Positions 11,088 through 22,418 are shown, counted from the first letter of the stretch. The stretch: DNA of 64,000 nucleotides from Megaustenia siamemsis (GCA_032433765.1 JAVIAB010000102.1:8685521-8749520), one strand, 5' to 3'. Translations and numbers: made by a program. The notes: generated by a model from the sequence alone, not told the origin.

Positions 11088-14000
11088 AGCATGTGTGCTG
11101 TATGCGTCTCTCTCGACATCGTTCCTTGACTGGAAGCAGTTGAAATCTCCCCCTAAGGATGGTCTTCTGTCCCGTGTATTTCCTCGTTAGTATGTGTGCT
11201 GTATGCGTCTCTCTCGACATCGGTCCTTGACAGGAAGCAGTTGAAATCTCCCCCTAAGGATGGTCTTCTGTCCCGTGTATTTCCTCGTTAGTATGTGTGC
11301 TGTATGCGTCTCCTTCGACATCGTTCCTTGACAGGAAGCAGTTGAAATCTCCCCTAAGGATGGTCTTCTGTCCCGTGTATTTCCTCGTTAGTATGTGTGC
11401 TGTATGCGTCTACTTCCACATCGTTCCTTGACAGGAAGCAGTTGAAATCTCCCACTAAGGATGGTCTTCTGTCCCGTGTATTTCCTCGTTAGTATGTGTG
11501 CTGTATGCGTCTACTTCCACATCGGTCCTTGACAGGAAGCAGTTGAAATCTCCCCCTAAGGATGGTCTTCTGTCCCGTGTATTTCCTCGTTAGCATGTGT
11601 GCTGTATGCGTCTACTTCCACATCGGTCCTTGACAGGAAGCAGTTGAAATCTCCCCCTAAGGATGGTCTTCTGTCCCGTGTATTTCCTCGTTAGTATGTG
11701 TGCTGTATGCGTCTCTCTCGACATCGGTCCTTGACAGGAAGCAGTTGAAACCTCCCCCTAAGGATGGTCTTCTGTCCCGTGTATTTCCTCGTTAGCATGT
11801 GTGCTGTATGCGTCTACTTCCACATCGGTCCTTGACAGGAAGCAGTTGAAATCTCCCCTAAGGATGGTCTTCTGTCCCGTGTATTTCCTCGTTAGTATAT
11901 GTGCTGTATGCGTCTCTCTCGACATCGGTCCTTGACAGGAAGCAGTTGAAACCTCCCCCTAAGGATGGTCTTCTGTCCCGTGTATTTCCTCGTTAGTATG
12001 TGTGCTGTATGCGTCTCTCTCGACATCGGTCCTTGACAGGAAGCAGTTGAAACCTCCCCTAAGGATGGTCTTCTGTCCCGTGTATTTCCTCGTTAGTATG
12101 TGTGCTGTATGCGTCTCTCTCGACATCGGTCCTTGACAGGAAGCAGTTGAAACCTCCCCCTAAGGATGGTCTTCTGTCCCGTGTATTTCCTCGTTAGTAT
12201 ATGTGCTGTATGCGTCTCTCTCGACATCGGTCCTTGACAGGAAGCAGTTGAAACCTCCCCCTAAGGATTCTCTTCTATCCCGTGTATTTCCTCGTTAGTA
12301 TGTGTGCTGTATGCGTCTACTTCCACATCGGTCCTTGACTGGAAGCAGTTGAAACCTCCCACTAAGGATGGTCTTCTGTCCCGTGTATTTCCTCGTTAGT
12401 ATGTGTGCTGTATGCGTCTACTTCCACATCGGTCCTTGACTGGAAGCAGTTGAAATCTCCCCTAAGGATGGTCTTCTGTCCCGTGTATTCCTCGTTAGTA
12501 TGTGTGCTGTATGCGTCTCTCTCGACATCGTTCCTTGACTGGAAGCAGTTGAAATCTCCCCCTAAGAATGATCTTCTGTCCGTGTATTTCCTCGTTAGTA
12601 TGTGTGCTGTATGCGTCTCCTTCCACATCGTTCCTTGACAGGAAGCAGTTGAAACCTCCCCCTAAGGATGGTCTTCTGTCCCGTGTATTTCCTCGTTAGT
12701 ATGTGTGCTGTATGCGTCTACTTCCACATCGGTCCTTGACAGGAAGCAGTTGAAACCTCCCCCTAAGGATGGTCTTCTGTCCCGTGTATTTCCTCGTTAG
12801 TATGTGTGCTGTATGCGTCTACTTCCACATCGGTCCTTGACTGGAAGCAGTTGAAATCTCCCCCTAAGGATGGTCTTCTGTCCGTGTATTTCCTCGTTAG
12901 TATGTGTGCTGTATGCGTCTACTTCCACATCGTTCCTTGACAGGAAGCAGTTGAAACCTCCCCCTAAGGATGGTCTTCTGTCCCGTGTATTTCCTCGTTA
13001 GTATGTGTGCTGTATGCGTCTACTTCCACATCGTTCCTTGACAGGAAGCAGTTGAAACCTCCCCCTAAGGATGGTCTTCTGTCCCGTGTATTTCCTCGTT
13101 AGTATGTGTGCTGTATGCGTCTACTTCCACATCGTTCCTTGACAGGAAGCAGTTGAAATCTCCCCCTAAGGATGGTCTTCTGTCCCGTGTATTTCCTCGT
13201 TAGTATGTGTGCTGTATGCGTCTACTTCCACATCGTTCCTTGACAGGAAGCAGTTGAAACCTCCCCCTAAGGATGGTCTTCTGTCCCGTGTATTTCCTCG
13301 TTAGTATGTGTGCTGTATGCGTCTCTCTCGACATCGGTCCTTGACTGGAAGCAGTTGAATCTCCCACTAAGGATGGTCTTCTGTCCCGTGTATTTCCTCG
13401 TTAGTATGTGTGCTGTATGTGTCACCTTCGACATCGGTCCTTGACTGGAAGCAGTTGAAACCTCCCACTAAGGATGGTCTTCTGTCCCGTGTATTTCCTC
13501 GTTAGTATGTGTGCTGTATGTGTCACCTTCGACATCGGTCCTTGACTGGAAGCAGTTGAAATCTCCCCTAAGGATGGTCTTCTGTCCCGTGTATTTCCTC
13601 GTTAGTATGTGTGCTGTATGCGTCTACTTCCACATCGGTCCTTGACTGGAAGCAGTTGAAACCTCCCACTAAGGATGGTCTTCTGTCCCGTGTATTTCCT
13701 CGTCCCGTGTATTTCCTCGTTAGCATGTGTGCTGTATGCGTCTACTTCCACATCGGTCCTTGACAGGAAGCAGTTGTAATCTCCCCTAAGGATGGTCTTC
13801 TGTCCCGTGTATTTCCTCGTTAGTATGTGTGCTGTATGCGTCTACTTCCACATCGGTCCTTGACAGGAAGCAGTTGAAACCTCCCCCTAAGGATGGTCTT
13901 CTGTCCGTGTATTTCCTCGTTAGCATGTGTGCTGTATGCGTCTACTTCCACATCGGTCCTTGACAGGAAGCAGTTGAAACCTCCCCCTAAGGATGGTCTT

Positions 14001-14127
14001 CTGTCCCGTGTATTTCCTCGTTAGCATGTGTGCTGTATGCGTCTACTTCCACATCGGTCCTTGACAGGAAGCAGTTGTAATCTCCCCTAAGGATGGTCTT
14101 CTGTCCCGTGTATTTCCTCGTTAGTAG
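11088..14127 (-). repeat. 101-bp tandem array, about 30 units, derived from a LINE endonuclease domain
   Basis: Units of 99-101 bp run without interruption. On the minus strand one unit reads LTRKYTGQKTIL, then the G-DFNC motif, then SRTDVEVDAYSTHT. This matches LARSYRGQNIILGGDFNC in the endonuclease domain of the Tx1-like element at 36.4-36.9 kb. Two unit classes alternate, with ctctctcgac or ctacttccac in the middle, and there are single-base deletions in the C-run and a partial duplicate at 13693-13711. Unit length is not a multiple of three, so only short frames survive. Immediately 3' (14128 onward) lies the adjoining endonuclease sequence. Confidence 0.85.
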
Positions 14128-14260
14128 GAGGGAGAGGTCCTCGTAGAATTGTGGTTGTTGTGCCGGTACTGGGGTGAGTGGATGTTGACCATGGTGTATC
14201 GCTGTCCGACGTCTTTTATTTGGATGATGGTCGTTCTGTAAAGGATTACGACATCAAGTA
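14128..14260 (-). pseudogene. Tx1/L1-like endonuclease fragment adjoining the 101-bp array (copy E)
   Basis: The minus strand reads RTTIIQIKDVGQRYTMVNIH, which aligns with RTAIVQVKDDDKHTYTIVCIH in the endonuclease of the 33-39 kb element. It lies in the correct position just upstream of the GGDFNC segment amplified in the array, which shows that the array arose inside a LINE. Homology fades above about 14250. Confidence 0.65.
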
Positions 14261-14499
14261 ATGGTATTACAGTAACGGAGTCAGTTGAGCATGGAATTTT
14301 CCTTAAACATGGAAAGCTGCTAACATAACAGTACGTGACTGGTGACACGTAGAGAATAGGTCGACAACAGGTAGACTAAATCCGTGAGATTATCGAGGCC
14401 AAAAGTTCAAGGTAGAGTAGAGTTGTCTGAAGACTTCGAAGTTTGGGCAAAGTTGAGTAGTGACCTGTTGTTTTTATAAATTAGAGACAAAGATAATTC

Positions 14500-14735
14500 A
14501 GCGTGTCGAATTTTGATTGGTTGCGTGGGGGAGCTGGGGAGAATGAAACTGGAGTATTTAAACTTTAAGCACAGAAGGATTTACAGGAGAGAGACCAGAT
14601 TCTAGAAAGAGTTTAAAGGTCTACGATCTAATATAGATATTAACCTACAACTTTATTTTCTCAAAACTGTTGTTGTTTCTCTTGGGAATCGACACCATGC
14701 CTGCCAGGTCTCGAGTAAAGGAGCCAAGTAAGTGT
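14500..14735 (+). promoter_or_regulatory. Possible promoter and short first coding exon
   Basis: The + strand has attgg near 14517, a tatttaa box near 14554, about 110 bp of leader, then gacaccATG at 14697. The frame is MPARSRVKEP and is followed by a good splice donor (aa/gtaagt, GT at 14728). The arrangement looks like a TATA-type promoter with a 31-nt first coding exon. No matching second exon could be identified, and the next kilobases are LINE sequence on the other strand. It may equally be chance or part of an unknown element. Confidence 0.25.
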
Positions 14736-15150
14736 TTTTAATGCTATAATGATTTGTTAAATTATCTCCTCTGCTCTCGTCTAACATTTCTCCTTTTTTA
14801 TATAAATCTTTATTGTATCTTTATATTCCATATTACAGTGCATGATAACATTCATGAAAAACAAAATGGAATAGCATCTCTCACATTCCATCCATAACAT
14901 TTCAAGAAGAAAAAAACATTTAGTATTTATCTCTTTCGTTCACATACTTCATGCTCAACAGTAAAACTTGTTTATTTTAGTTCCACCCGCAACATTTACA
15001 AAAATAATGTACATGTTTCTATTCTTTATCTCTTTCGTTCACATACTTTCATTCACAACAGTTAACTTGTTTATTTTAAGATGGACATTGTTCTTTGGTT
15101 AAAAATGTGTAGGAAAAAATAGGAATTAAAATTCTTACATTCGTACAAAG
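14736..15150. other. No gene: AT-rich, with a ~110-bp direct duplication
   Basis: The block tttatctctttcgttcacat followed by acttgtttatttta occurs at about 14926-14980 and again at 15028-15080. No coding sequence was found. It lies just beyond the 3' end of the minus-strand LINE. Confidence 0.5.
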
Positions 15151-15184
15151 CCTCATTCTTCTTCTTCTTCTGCTTCTTCCTTCC

Positions 15185-15823
15185 TCATCTGCCTTTCAGC
15201 GTCGAGGGGAGATATAATTTGCGGTCTTTTGCTCTACTGTTCGCCTCTGCTGCTGTTATGTTTCCTAGTGCTTCTAATATTCCATCGATCCATCTTTTTC
15301 GTGGTCGACCCTTGGGTCTGTTGTTCTCACAACGTTTGTTGAAGGCTCGTTGTGTTGTGTTTTGTTCTTTCTGCCTTGTCACGTGGCCGAACCATTTTAT
15401 CTGTTGTTTCCTTATATATTCTATGGCGGGGGCTATTCCTAGCTTTTTTCTCAGTTCTTCATTTCTGATCTTATCTCTCAGACTGTTTCCTGTCATTCGT
15501 CTAACACATTTCATCTCTGTAGAGGTTATTTTACTTATTGTTCTTGCATCTAGAGTCCAGGTCTGGCATTGGTAGCACAACGTTGGGATGAAGATTGTAT
15601 TGTATAGTGCTCGTTTTGCCTCCAGAGTTATTTCCTTGTTTGACAATAGTGGTGATAACTGTCCGATGATTTGACAAGCTTTGTTGCATCTTGATTCTAT
15701 CTCTGCTGTTTGGGAATTGTCGTTTGTCATTAGACTTCCTAGGTATTTGAATTCCTCTACTTGTTTTAGTTGTCTGCCTTCTATAGTTATGTTGATGTTC
15801 TGTTTATTTTTGGCGACATTCAT
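15185..15823 (-). CDS. LINE ORF2 C-terminal region, open
   Basis: A 212-codon open frame follows the RT core: VEEFKYLGSLMTND, then CYQCQTWTLD, KCVRRMTGNSLRDKI, KQQIKWFGHVTRQ and NRPKGRPRKRWIDGILEALG. This is the usual order of thumb and C-terminal blocks in metazoan LINEs. It differs from the copy at 58.4-59.0 kb at only three of 212 residues. The upstream frame (16002-15820, RT with FADD) overlaps it by a few bases and differs by one frame, so a single indel separates them. Confidence 0.75.
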   Translation of the reverse strand: MNVAKNKQNINITIEGRQLKQVEEFKYLGSLMTNDNSQTAEIESRCNKACQIIGQLSPLLSNKEITLEAKRALYNTIFIPTLCYQCQTWTLDARTISKITSTEMKCVRRMTGNSLRDKIRNEELRKKLGIAPAIEYIRKQQIKWFGHVTRQKEQNTTQRAFNKRCENNRPKGRPRKRWIDGILEALGNITAAEANSRAKDRKLYLPSTLKGR

Positions 15824-16700
15824 GACTTCTGTTTGTTGATGTTGATTTTCATGTTGTATTTTGTTCCTAAGATGTTGAGTTTGTTTAAGTGTTCTTGTAG
15901 GTCTTCTATTGTTTCATGTATTAGTGCCTGGTCGTCTGCAAATAGAAGCTCGTTGGTCTCCTCTGTCTCTGATGGGTTGGCTAGCTTGCATATATGGTCC
16001 ATGTATATAATAAACAGTAGGGGGGATAGTACGCACCCTGTCTTACACCTGATCTAACTTCGAAGTGTTCTGTGTAGCCTGTTGCTGTTCTGACCCTGCA
16101 GCTGCTGTTGGCGTAGAGACTTTTAATAATGTTGGTTAGATTGGCTTACTCCGTATGTTGTTAGTATCTCCCACAGTTGTTCTCTGTTTACTCTGTCGAA
16201 TGCTTTTTCCTGGTCAATGAAGGCTATGTATAAGCTTTGGTTGTGTTCTGTCGTTTTTTCTGCAAGCTATTTTAGTGTGAATAGTGCGTCGGTACATCCT
16301 CTGTTTTTTCGGAACCCCATTTGAGAATCGCTTAACTGTAGTTCTATTATTGGTCTCAGTCTTTTTTTCCAAGATTTTGGCGTATAGGTTTCCTACATGG
16401 CTGAGCAGAGATATACCTCTATATTGATTGCAGTCTCTTTTGCTACCTTTCTGTTTCCATATTGGTATGGTGATTGCCTGTTGCCAGTCTTCTGGGGCTT
16501 GTTGTTGGTGCCATGCTGCATTAAATATTCTGTGCAGCCATTGCATTCCTGTTTCTCCCGCTGCTGCTATTATTTCTATTGGAATGTTATCTATCCCTGG
16601 TGCTTTGTTTCTTGGTGCATATTTGACTACTCTTCTATTTCCTCTTTCATGATGTTGGGTTCAGTATTTGTGGGTTCTAGCGTGGTTTTCGTTGTCTTGT
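15820..16700 (-). pseudogene. LINE reverse transcriptase core
   Basis: From 16546 downward the minus strand gives APEDWQQAITIPIWKQKGSK and then CNQYRGISLLSHVGNLYAKI (RT motifs 1-2a). The rest is split by frame changes around 16450-16000. ELLFADDQALI (about 15930-15965) is the catalytic Y/FADD box and is intact. Several shifts, one at a T-run near 16365, prevent a continuous product. The catalytic Asp pair is conserved, so decay is recent or partly an assembly effect. Confidence 0.7.
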
Positions 16701-16715
16701 TGGTAGTTGGTATGT

Positions 16716-17105
16716 TTAACAGTCTTCAAAATATTCTTTCCATCTCTGTTGCATACATTGGTTGTTTGATATTGGTTGTCCGTCTTTGTCATTTATCAGC
16801 TCAGTAGGATCATGGTTTTCTTTTCTCGCTCTTGTGGCTTTTACTGCTTTGTAGAAATCTCTTGTGGCTGTCTTGAAGTCCCTGCTCATGTTTTGTCCGA
16901 ATTCTGTCCAATTCCTTTGCTTAGCTTCTTGATCAGAATTTAACTCTTTTTCAAACCAAGGCATATCTTTCATATTTTTCTTGGTTCTTGTTCTCCTCCA
17001 ATTTTTAAACAATTTCTTCTTTTCTTTAATTGCTTCTCTGATTGTTTCGTTCCACCACGGGGTGCTCTTTTTCCCTTCTCTTGTTCTTAGCTTCGTTCCA
17101 CACAC
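16716..17105 (-). pseudogene. LINE linker between endonuclease and RT
   Basis: A 129-codon frame is rich in Lys, Arg and Glu and contains the STPWWNETIREAIKEKKKLF block that precedes RT in many LINEs. It ends in QQRWKEYFEDC, the conserved lead-in to RT motif 0. It is separated from the endonuclease by one frameshift near 17110 and from RT by another near 16716. Confidence 0.65.
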
Positions 17106-17118
17106 TGTTTTAGAGATG

Positions 17119-18053
17119 TTAGTTACTTTCCTTAAATTGTTTCCACTCTTCTTCTACTGTGCCTACTTCGTTAGGGAGTTTCTTGAATTCCTCTCTTAGT
17201 TTTTCTTCTAGGGTTTTCCTTGTTTCTTGATCGTTTAATTGTTTTATTTTTATTGTCTGTTCTTTTCGCTTCTTTTGTTTGTTTTCGTATATTCTCTTTA
17301 TTTTTGGCTGTCTTAGTGTGATCATAACCATCTTGTGATCCGTGTCGTCTGTAATATTTGGGATTGCTCTACTGTCGGTTACTCTTTTCTTGTTCTCTTT
17401 TCTTGTTAGTATAAAATCTATCTGGCTTCTGCCTGTTGTGTCATTCCATTTGTACCAGGTGTATACTTGCGACTCTCTGTGTTTGAAGAATGTGTTGGTG
17501 ATAAATAAATTGTTTTGATTGCATAGTTCCAGCAGTCTGCTTCCGTTTTCGTTTATTTCGGCTGTTTTATCGCCAAAGGGTCCTAAGATGTCACTGTTCT
17601 CACTGTTGCGTTTCCCAAGCCTTCCATTAAAATCTCCCATCACTAACATGTCGTCGCTTTCGTCAATCTTGTTAATAATTTCACTCAGTGTGTCGTAGAA
17701 TTCTTCGCTGTCTTTTACATTGTTGTTTACATGGTGCATAGATTTGAATGTAATTTGTTTTTCGATCGTCTTCTAGCAGTTTAATTGAGATAATTCTTTC
17801 TGAATGGTATTTTATTTCTAGAATGTTCTTTGCGTGTTCTGGGTCGATGATAAAACCTACTCCATGTGTTGCTCTTTCTGTGTTGTAGACTCTTGAGAAT
17901 ATTTTCGTGTAGTTCATGTGTGTTTTCTTTATCTGTTGTCCTTTTACTCTGGTGTCCGCTAATCCTAGTATTTTAATTTTCCTTTTTGTCATTTCTTCTA
18001 TAAGTTCGATGTATTTATTTTTTATCCCGCATATGTTTATCGTTGCTACTTAA
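17119..18053 (-). pseudogene. LINE APE-type endonuclease domain
   Basis: From 18053 the minus strand reads VATINICGIKNKYIELIEEM, then ILGLADTRVKG, a QIYAPC strand, MGDFNGRLG (catalytic Asp/Asn of the APE fold), GRSQIDFIL and DDTDHKMVMITL (terminal Asp-His pair). A stop codon lies just before VATIN, and a frameshift near 17740 splits the domain in two. All catalytic motifs survive. In an intact element this enzyme nicks target DNA to prime reverse transcription. Confidence 0.75.
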
Positions 18054-18062
18054 ATCTCCATA

Positions 18063-19890
18063 TTCTATGTATTTCTCTGAGCATAAATACAATTATCCCT
18101 TACCGACCTGCTAAGTCAGTCGTAAGTTAAGGGCTTAGTTTAAGAGAAACACACGATGGGGGTTTAGCCCGGCTGATGTTTCCCCCCCCCCCCCACGTGT
18201 GTGATCGCTAAGGTCTCACATGCGATCTTTTACGGCCTCATTCATGCAGGTCCATATTATATGCATATATGTATTCTGATAGTAGTATAAGTAATTTTTA
18301 AAGAGATCTTGTGTTGTTTTTGGCAGTGTGTTGAGCATAGTAGATCTGTATGCGTCGACTTTTTGTGTGGTATGTGATTTTAGTGTGTGTTGCAGTGCCC
18401 TTCTTGCCGGTATGATTGTACTGTATAGAATAGTTGCTCTTCTGTTTCTTGAGTGTTTTGTCTGCAAAGGGTGTCCGTCTTAATCTGTGGGTTGGTCTCT
18501 CTGTAATGGGTGTCGGCGTTATATATGAGTTTGTATGTGACCTCCCTAGCTTTGGGGGCGATTTTTGGATTGTGGAGGTTTGAGAAAGTGCTGTTGTAGT
18601 CTCTGAGAAAGTACTTTTGGCCTCTCTTGATTCTATGATGTAGTGGAGGTGCCTGTTGTTTAATTAGGTGTTATCGATGTTGTTTGTTCCTTGGCGTAAT
18701 AAACGGTCATGTCCTTGGATGGCCTGTAGACATGTTTTGTAATATGTGGGTGTGGTGCCGAAATGGTGAGGCAATGTATTAAGTTTTCTGAATCTGGTTA
18801 ATCTCAGCCCCAGTGTAGTGTGCAAGGTGTGGGTGTCTGGTTGTTTGATGATGCGACTTATATGATTTATTCTGAGAGCTTTTATTTTTGTGTGTACGTC
18901 CTGTAGTGAGATCCCTCCCTGTCTTTGTGCTGTATCAGTGTTTTTTGTTTTATGCTGTGTATTGTGTGGCCAAATACAAAGGTTCTTATCAGTTTGTTTA
19001 TCTCTTTGATTGTTGATTGCGGTGGGTCGAAGACTGTGGCTGTGTAAATCAATTTGGGGATGATGTATGTGTTTACTATGATGCGTGTGTTTACTATGAT
19101 GGTGTGTTGACTGTGATGTAAGTGTTGACTGTGATGTAAGTGTTGACTGTGATGTAAGTGTTGACTGTGATGTAAGTGTTTACTATGATGTAGTGTTTAC
19201 TATGATGTGTGTGTTTACTATGATGTGTGTGTTTACTATGATGTGTGTGTTTACTATGATGTGTGTGTTTACTACGATGTGTGTGTTTACTATGATGTGT
19301 GTTTACTATGATGTGAGTGTTTACTATGATGTGTGTGTTTACTATGATGTGAGTGTTTACTATGATGTGTGTGTTTACTATGATGTATGTGTTGACTATG
19401 ATGTATGTGTTGACTATGATGTATGTGTTTACTATGATGTATGTGTTTACTATGATGTATGTGTTTACTATGATGCTCTGGCCAAAAATTGTTGATGTTT
19501 TGTATTTGTATCTCTGTAGCATGTCTGTTATTTTGTGACTAGGTTCTGCCATGTTTTTTTGCGGTTTTATTTGGGTTGCATGGATATGTTATCCCGTATT
19601 GTTTTAAGTTGGTGACCGGTGTTAGAAACTGAGGGAAAGTCCTCTTTGCTCTTCCACATGCCTATACCCATAATAAAAGATCTCTGTATGTTTATTTGTG
19701 CCCGCTGCCCTGTCCAAACTCTGAATGTGCTGAGGATGTTGTCTATTGATCTAGTGGTTGATGGAAAGAAAACAGTGTCCATGAGCGTAGGCTAACAGCT
19801 TCTGTTCTCCTTTCCCTGGTATGAGTGTGCCTGCAATGAAGTTTTGTCTAATGTTTTCTAAGAGTGGCTCTGTAGTCAGTACGTCTTCAC
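18063..19890 (-). pseudogene. Tx1/L1-like ORF2 RT and C-terminus with internal minisatellite (copy D)
   Basis: On the minus strand from 19890: TTEPLLENIRQ, then GKGEQ, a degenerate YADD region (AYAHGHCFL), SFIMGIGMWKSKEDFPS, and MLQRYKYKTSTIFGQSIIVN. Then comes a long run of IVNTYI/HIIVNT repeats, then IPKLIYTATVFDPPQ, and finally the LTDY-type C-terminus near 18600-18450 and a LNTLPKTTQDLFK tail. The 5' end is truncated at 19890, exactly where an oppositely oriented relative begins. It ends near a 14-C run (18181-18194). It is dead, because the palm Asp pair is lost. Confidence 0.7.
19069..19475 (-). repeat. 18-bp minisatellite inside RT C-terminal coding sequence
   Basis: About 22 units of gtgtttactatgatgtgt and variants, including gttgactgtgatgtaa at the low-coordinate end. 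On the minus strand each unit encodes six residues (IVNTYI or HIIVNT). The array sits exactly between TIFGQSIIVNTYI and IPKLIYTATVFDPP, where related elements have the motif once. It is therefore an expansion of one six-codon segment, with a 16-bp unit that shifts the frame part way. Confidence 0.85.
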
Positions 19891-21057
19891 ACTGACCGGG
19901 TCAGTGTGACAAGGATGCTCCCTGTCACCACTGCTCAACATCCTAGCCATGGAGTCTCTGCTGGAGAAAATTCGACAAGACGACACCATTAGTGGCACTT
20001 TCAAGCCAGGTGGTGGCGAAAGAAATTGATATTGCACGCCGATGACGCACTTTTCTTCCCAAGGAGCACCGAATCAATATGCCACATCATTAAAACGTTC
20101 ATGGATTTCGGAACCGGACGCGGAGCCAACATCAACGTACAAAAATTCATCCATCATGGGAATTGGCAGGTGGAAGAACAAAGTGAATTGCCACCGAGAA
20201 ATGACCCCGGTCAACGTCATGAAAGTGTACGGCATCATCTTCCATCAGCTCCCTGGAATACACAAACCCACATGGTGGATTCTAATCGCACAGATCACCA
20301 TTACACTCCAACGATACAAACACAAAACGGCGACCATCTTCGGAAGAAGTGTTATAGTCAACACGTACATCATTCCTTAACTAACCTACACGATAGTTTT
20401 TGATCCACCCCTTGACGTCATTAAGGAAATCAACAAACAAATTCGAAAATTCGTCTTCCGGAAAACAATTCACAAGATAGAACACAAAACACTGATCCAA
20501 GACAAACAGGAAGTAGGTACTTCACTTCAGGACATCGCTACAAAAGTCAAAGCCCTCAGGATCAACCATGTGGGTCGCATCATCCACCTTCCGGAACGCT
20601 ATACTTTCACCCACTACTACATGGGCCTAAGATTATTAAAATACCAAAAAACTATGCAACGACAAACCGCATCACTTCGGGACAATGCCGTCCTTCTACA
20701 AGATCTGCGTCCAACCCTTGTAGCAAACGACCGCCTGATGCATCACAAAACACGAGACATCTACAAGCTTTTCGTCAAGCAGCAGGGACCTTCACTCCAA
20801 AGTAAAATAAAATGGAATTACACCTAATTAACACTACAAAATTTAGAACTTCAAAACCACTTTAAAAACCTGCATCAAGAGGACATCAACCCAAGAGCCA
20901 AAGAGGTCACCTACAGGCTGATTTATAACATGACACCAGTACAACCACACGTAGACCGCTGCCAGCTGTGCACCGAAATCCCACGAGAAAACCGAAGAAC
21001 ACATCTTCTACAGATGCCCGACAGTAGGACCAACAATAAAAGCATTACAACACATAA
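19891..21057 (+). pseudogene. Tx1/L1-like ORF2 3' half (copy G)
   Basis: The + strand gives QGCSLSPLLNILAMESLLEK (RT motif 5), HADDALFFPRST (catalytic Asp pair intact), GIGRWKNKVNCHREM, TLQRYKHKTATIFGRSVIVN, IRKFVFRKTIHKIEHKTLI and FTHYYMGLRLLKYQK. After a stop at 20826 come VTYRLIYNMTPVQPHVDRC and CQLC. Frameshifts near 20110 and 20400 break it. The mariner element at 21060 interrupts the tail. It is 5'-truncated and inactive. A sister copy lies at 28.9-29.8 kb. Confidence 0.75.
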
Positions 21058-21059
21058 TA

Positions 21060-22416
21060 CAGGGTGTTTCTAAAGTCGCAGTGCAGTGAATTTTACTCTC
21101 GGAAGAAAACGTCACCAGAAATGCGGTTAACTAATGCGTCACACAAATTGTAAAATAAATGGTATTATTCAAATATACTTGACTGCTATCGGCGTGCTTA
21201 TAATGGGCAATGTTGGTATTAACACAATAAAGTTGTGCCTAAAGCATTATGTTGAAAATGTCCACCACGGGCCTCAGACATGTCGTGATTCGTCTTTCCA
21301 TATTTGCGAAAACCTTCAGAATAATGTCTGGTGATATTTGTTTAATCTTGTCTACTTTCAGTCTTTAGGTCATTAATTGTCTGCGGATTATTTTCATAAA
21401 CTTTCCCCTTCAATGCCCCCACAGATAATAATCGGGGGTGTTAGATCTGGTGAACGAGCAGGCCAGATTCCACGTGAAATAATGCGATTTGCAAATATGC
21501 TTTCTAAATAATTGAGTGTTGTTGTGGCTGTGTGTGCTGTTGCCCCATCCTGCTGAAACCAGGATTCCATAATTTCCCGTTCTGTAAGGTGTGCTATGAA
21601 CGGTTCCAGAATTAAAGTACGGTAACGTTCTGCATTTATTGTTTCATTAAAAAATAGGTCCTATTATCCGCATACGACTTATAGCGCACACACTCCGACT
21701 TTTTGATCGTAAAGCGGCACTTGATGAAATTCATGGGGTTTTCACTGCTCCACAGCCGATTGTTTGGCTGTTCACATAACCGGATAAATGAAACCAGGCC
21801 TCATCAGTGAAAAAAGTGACGTCAAGGATGGCAGCGCCATGTTCATAAATAAAATTCTGAAACCACATGCAGTAGTTTAAACGGGATTCATAATCTCTTT
21901 CTTGGAGTTGAGACACTTCAGTTAATTTGTATGGACGATAGTGTAGTTCACTTCTTAAAACCTTGTGAACAGAAATCTTAGATATTTGCACTTGTTGAGA
22001 CAAGTGGTTTAAAGATGCATTTGGACTCATTGTAATTCTGTCTTGGAGTTCCATAATTTGGTCTTGTGAAATTGGAGGTCTTCCAGATCGGTATGCATCT
22101 ACCACACTACCGGTTTCACGAAACTTTTTGATCAATTTTGTAACAGAATTTCGGTGAGGGACTTGTGAGTCTGGAAATTTCCTCACGAATTGTCTAATGA
22201 CCTCATCCGTATATTTACCGCCATTACGAAAGACATGCTCAACCAGAAATACCTGTTTTCAATCGTCAACACCATTGTAAGCCAGATCTATCATGTAGCA
22301 GTGATGTTTAAATGAACACGTAAATGGTGCTTGAACTATTACGTCATACATAGATAAAATTAGGTGCGTAATTATTTCAACAACAAAAAATGCACAGTCA
22401 TTAAAGAGACACCCTA
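21060..22416 (-). mobile_element. Tc1/mariner-superfamily element with defined ends
   Basis: The element starts cagggtgtttctaaagtcg at 21060. The complement of its right end reads tagggtgtctctttaatga, giving imperfect terminal repeats of about 28 bp that also share a tgca block. TA lies on both sides (21058-21059 and 22417-22418). The related locus at 29.8 kb has ataaTAgaagctc with no element, so insertion at a single TA with duplication is directly visible. Its length of 1,357 bp is typical of mariner-type elements. Confidence 0.9.
21240..22280 (-). pseudogene. Tc1/mariner transposase, frameshifted
   Basis: On the minus strand a helix-turn-helix region (GKYTDEVIRQFVRKFPDSQ, then KLIKKFRETGSVVDAYRSGR) is followed by FFTDEAWFHLSGYVNSQ (first catalytic Asp). 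After a frame change near 21740 comes ESWFQQDGATAHTA (second Asp), and 33 residues later WPARSPDLTPP (third Asp). The frame is open from 22186 to 21731 and in pieces elsewhere. All three catalytic acids remain. Indels near 21740, 21650 and 21420 make the copy inactive as read. Confidence 0.8.
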
Positions 22417-22418
22417 TA

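Larger units (their letters stand above)
15151..18062 (-). mobile_element. Nearly full-length LINE, minus strand, frameshifted
   Basis: Read on the minus strand, a single ORF2-type protein can be followed from the endonuclease start near 18053, through RT, to the stop at 15185. A short tail with (GAA)n-type repeats comes next, at about 15150-15180. All expected blocks are present in order, but several frameshifts break the protein. A 5'-truncated, almost identical copy lies at 58287-59048 and a decayed one at 61430-61640. No ORF1 was identified. Clade placement (RTE/CR1-like, no RNase H seen) is tentative. Confidence 0.8.
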
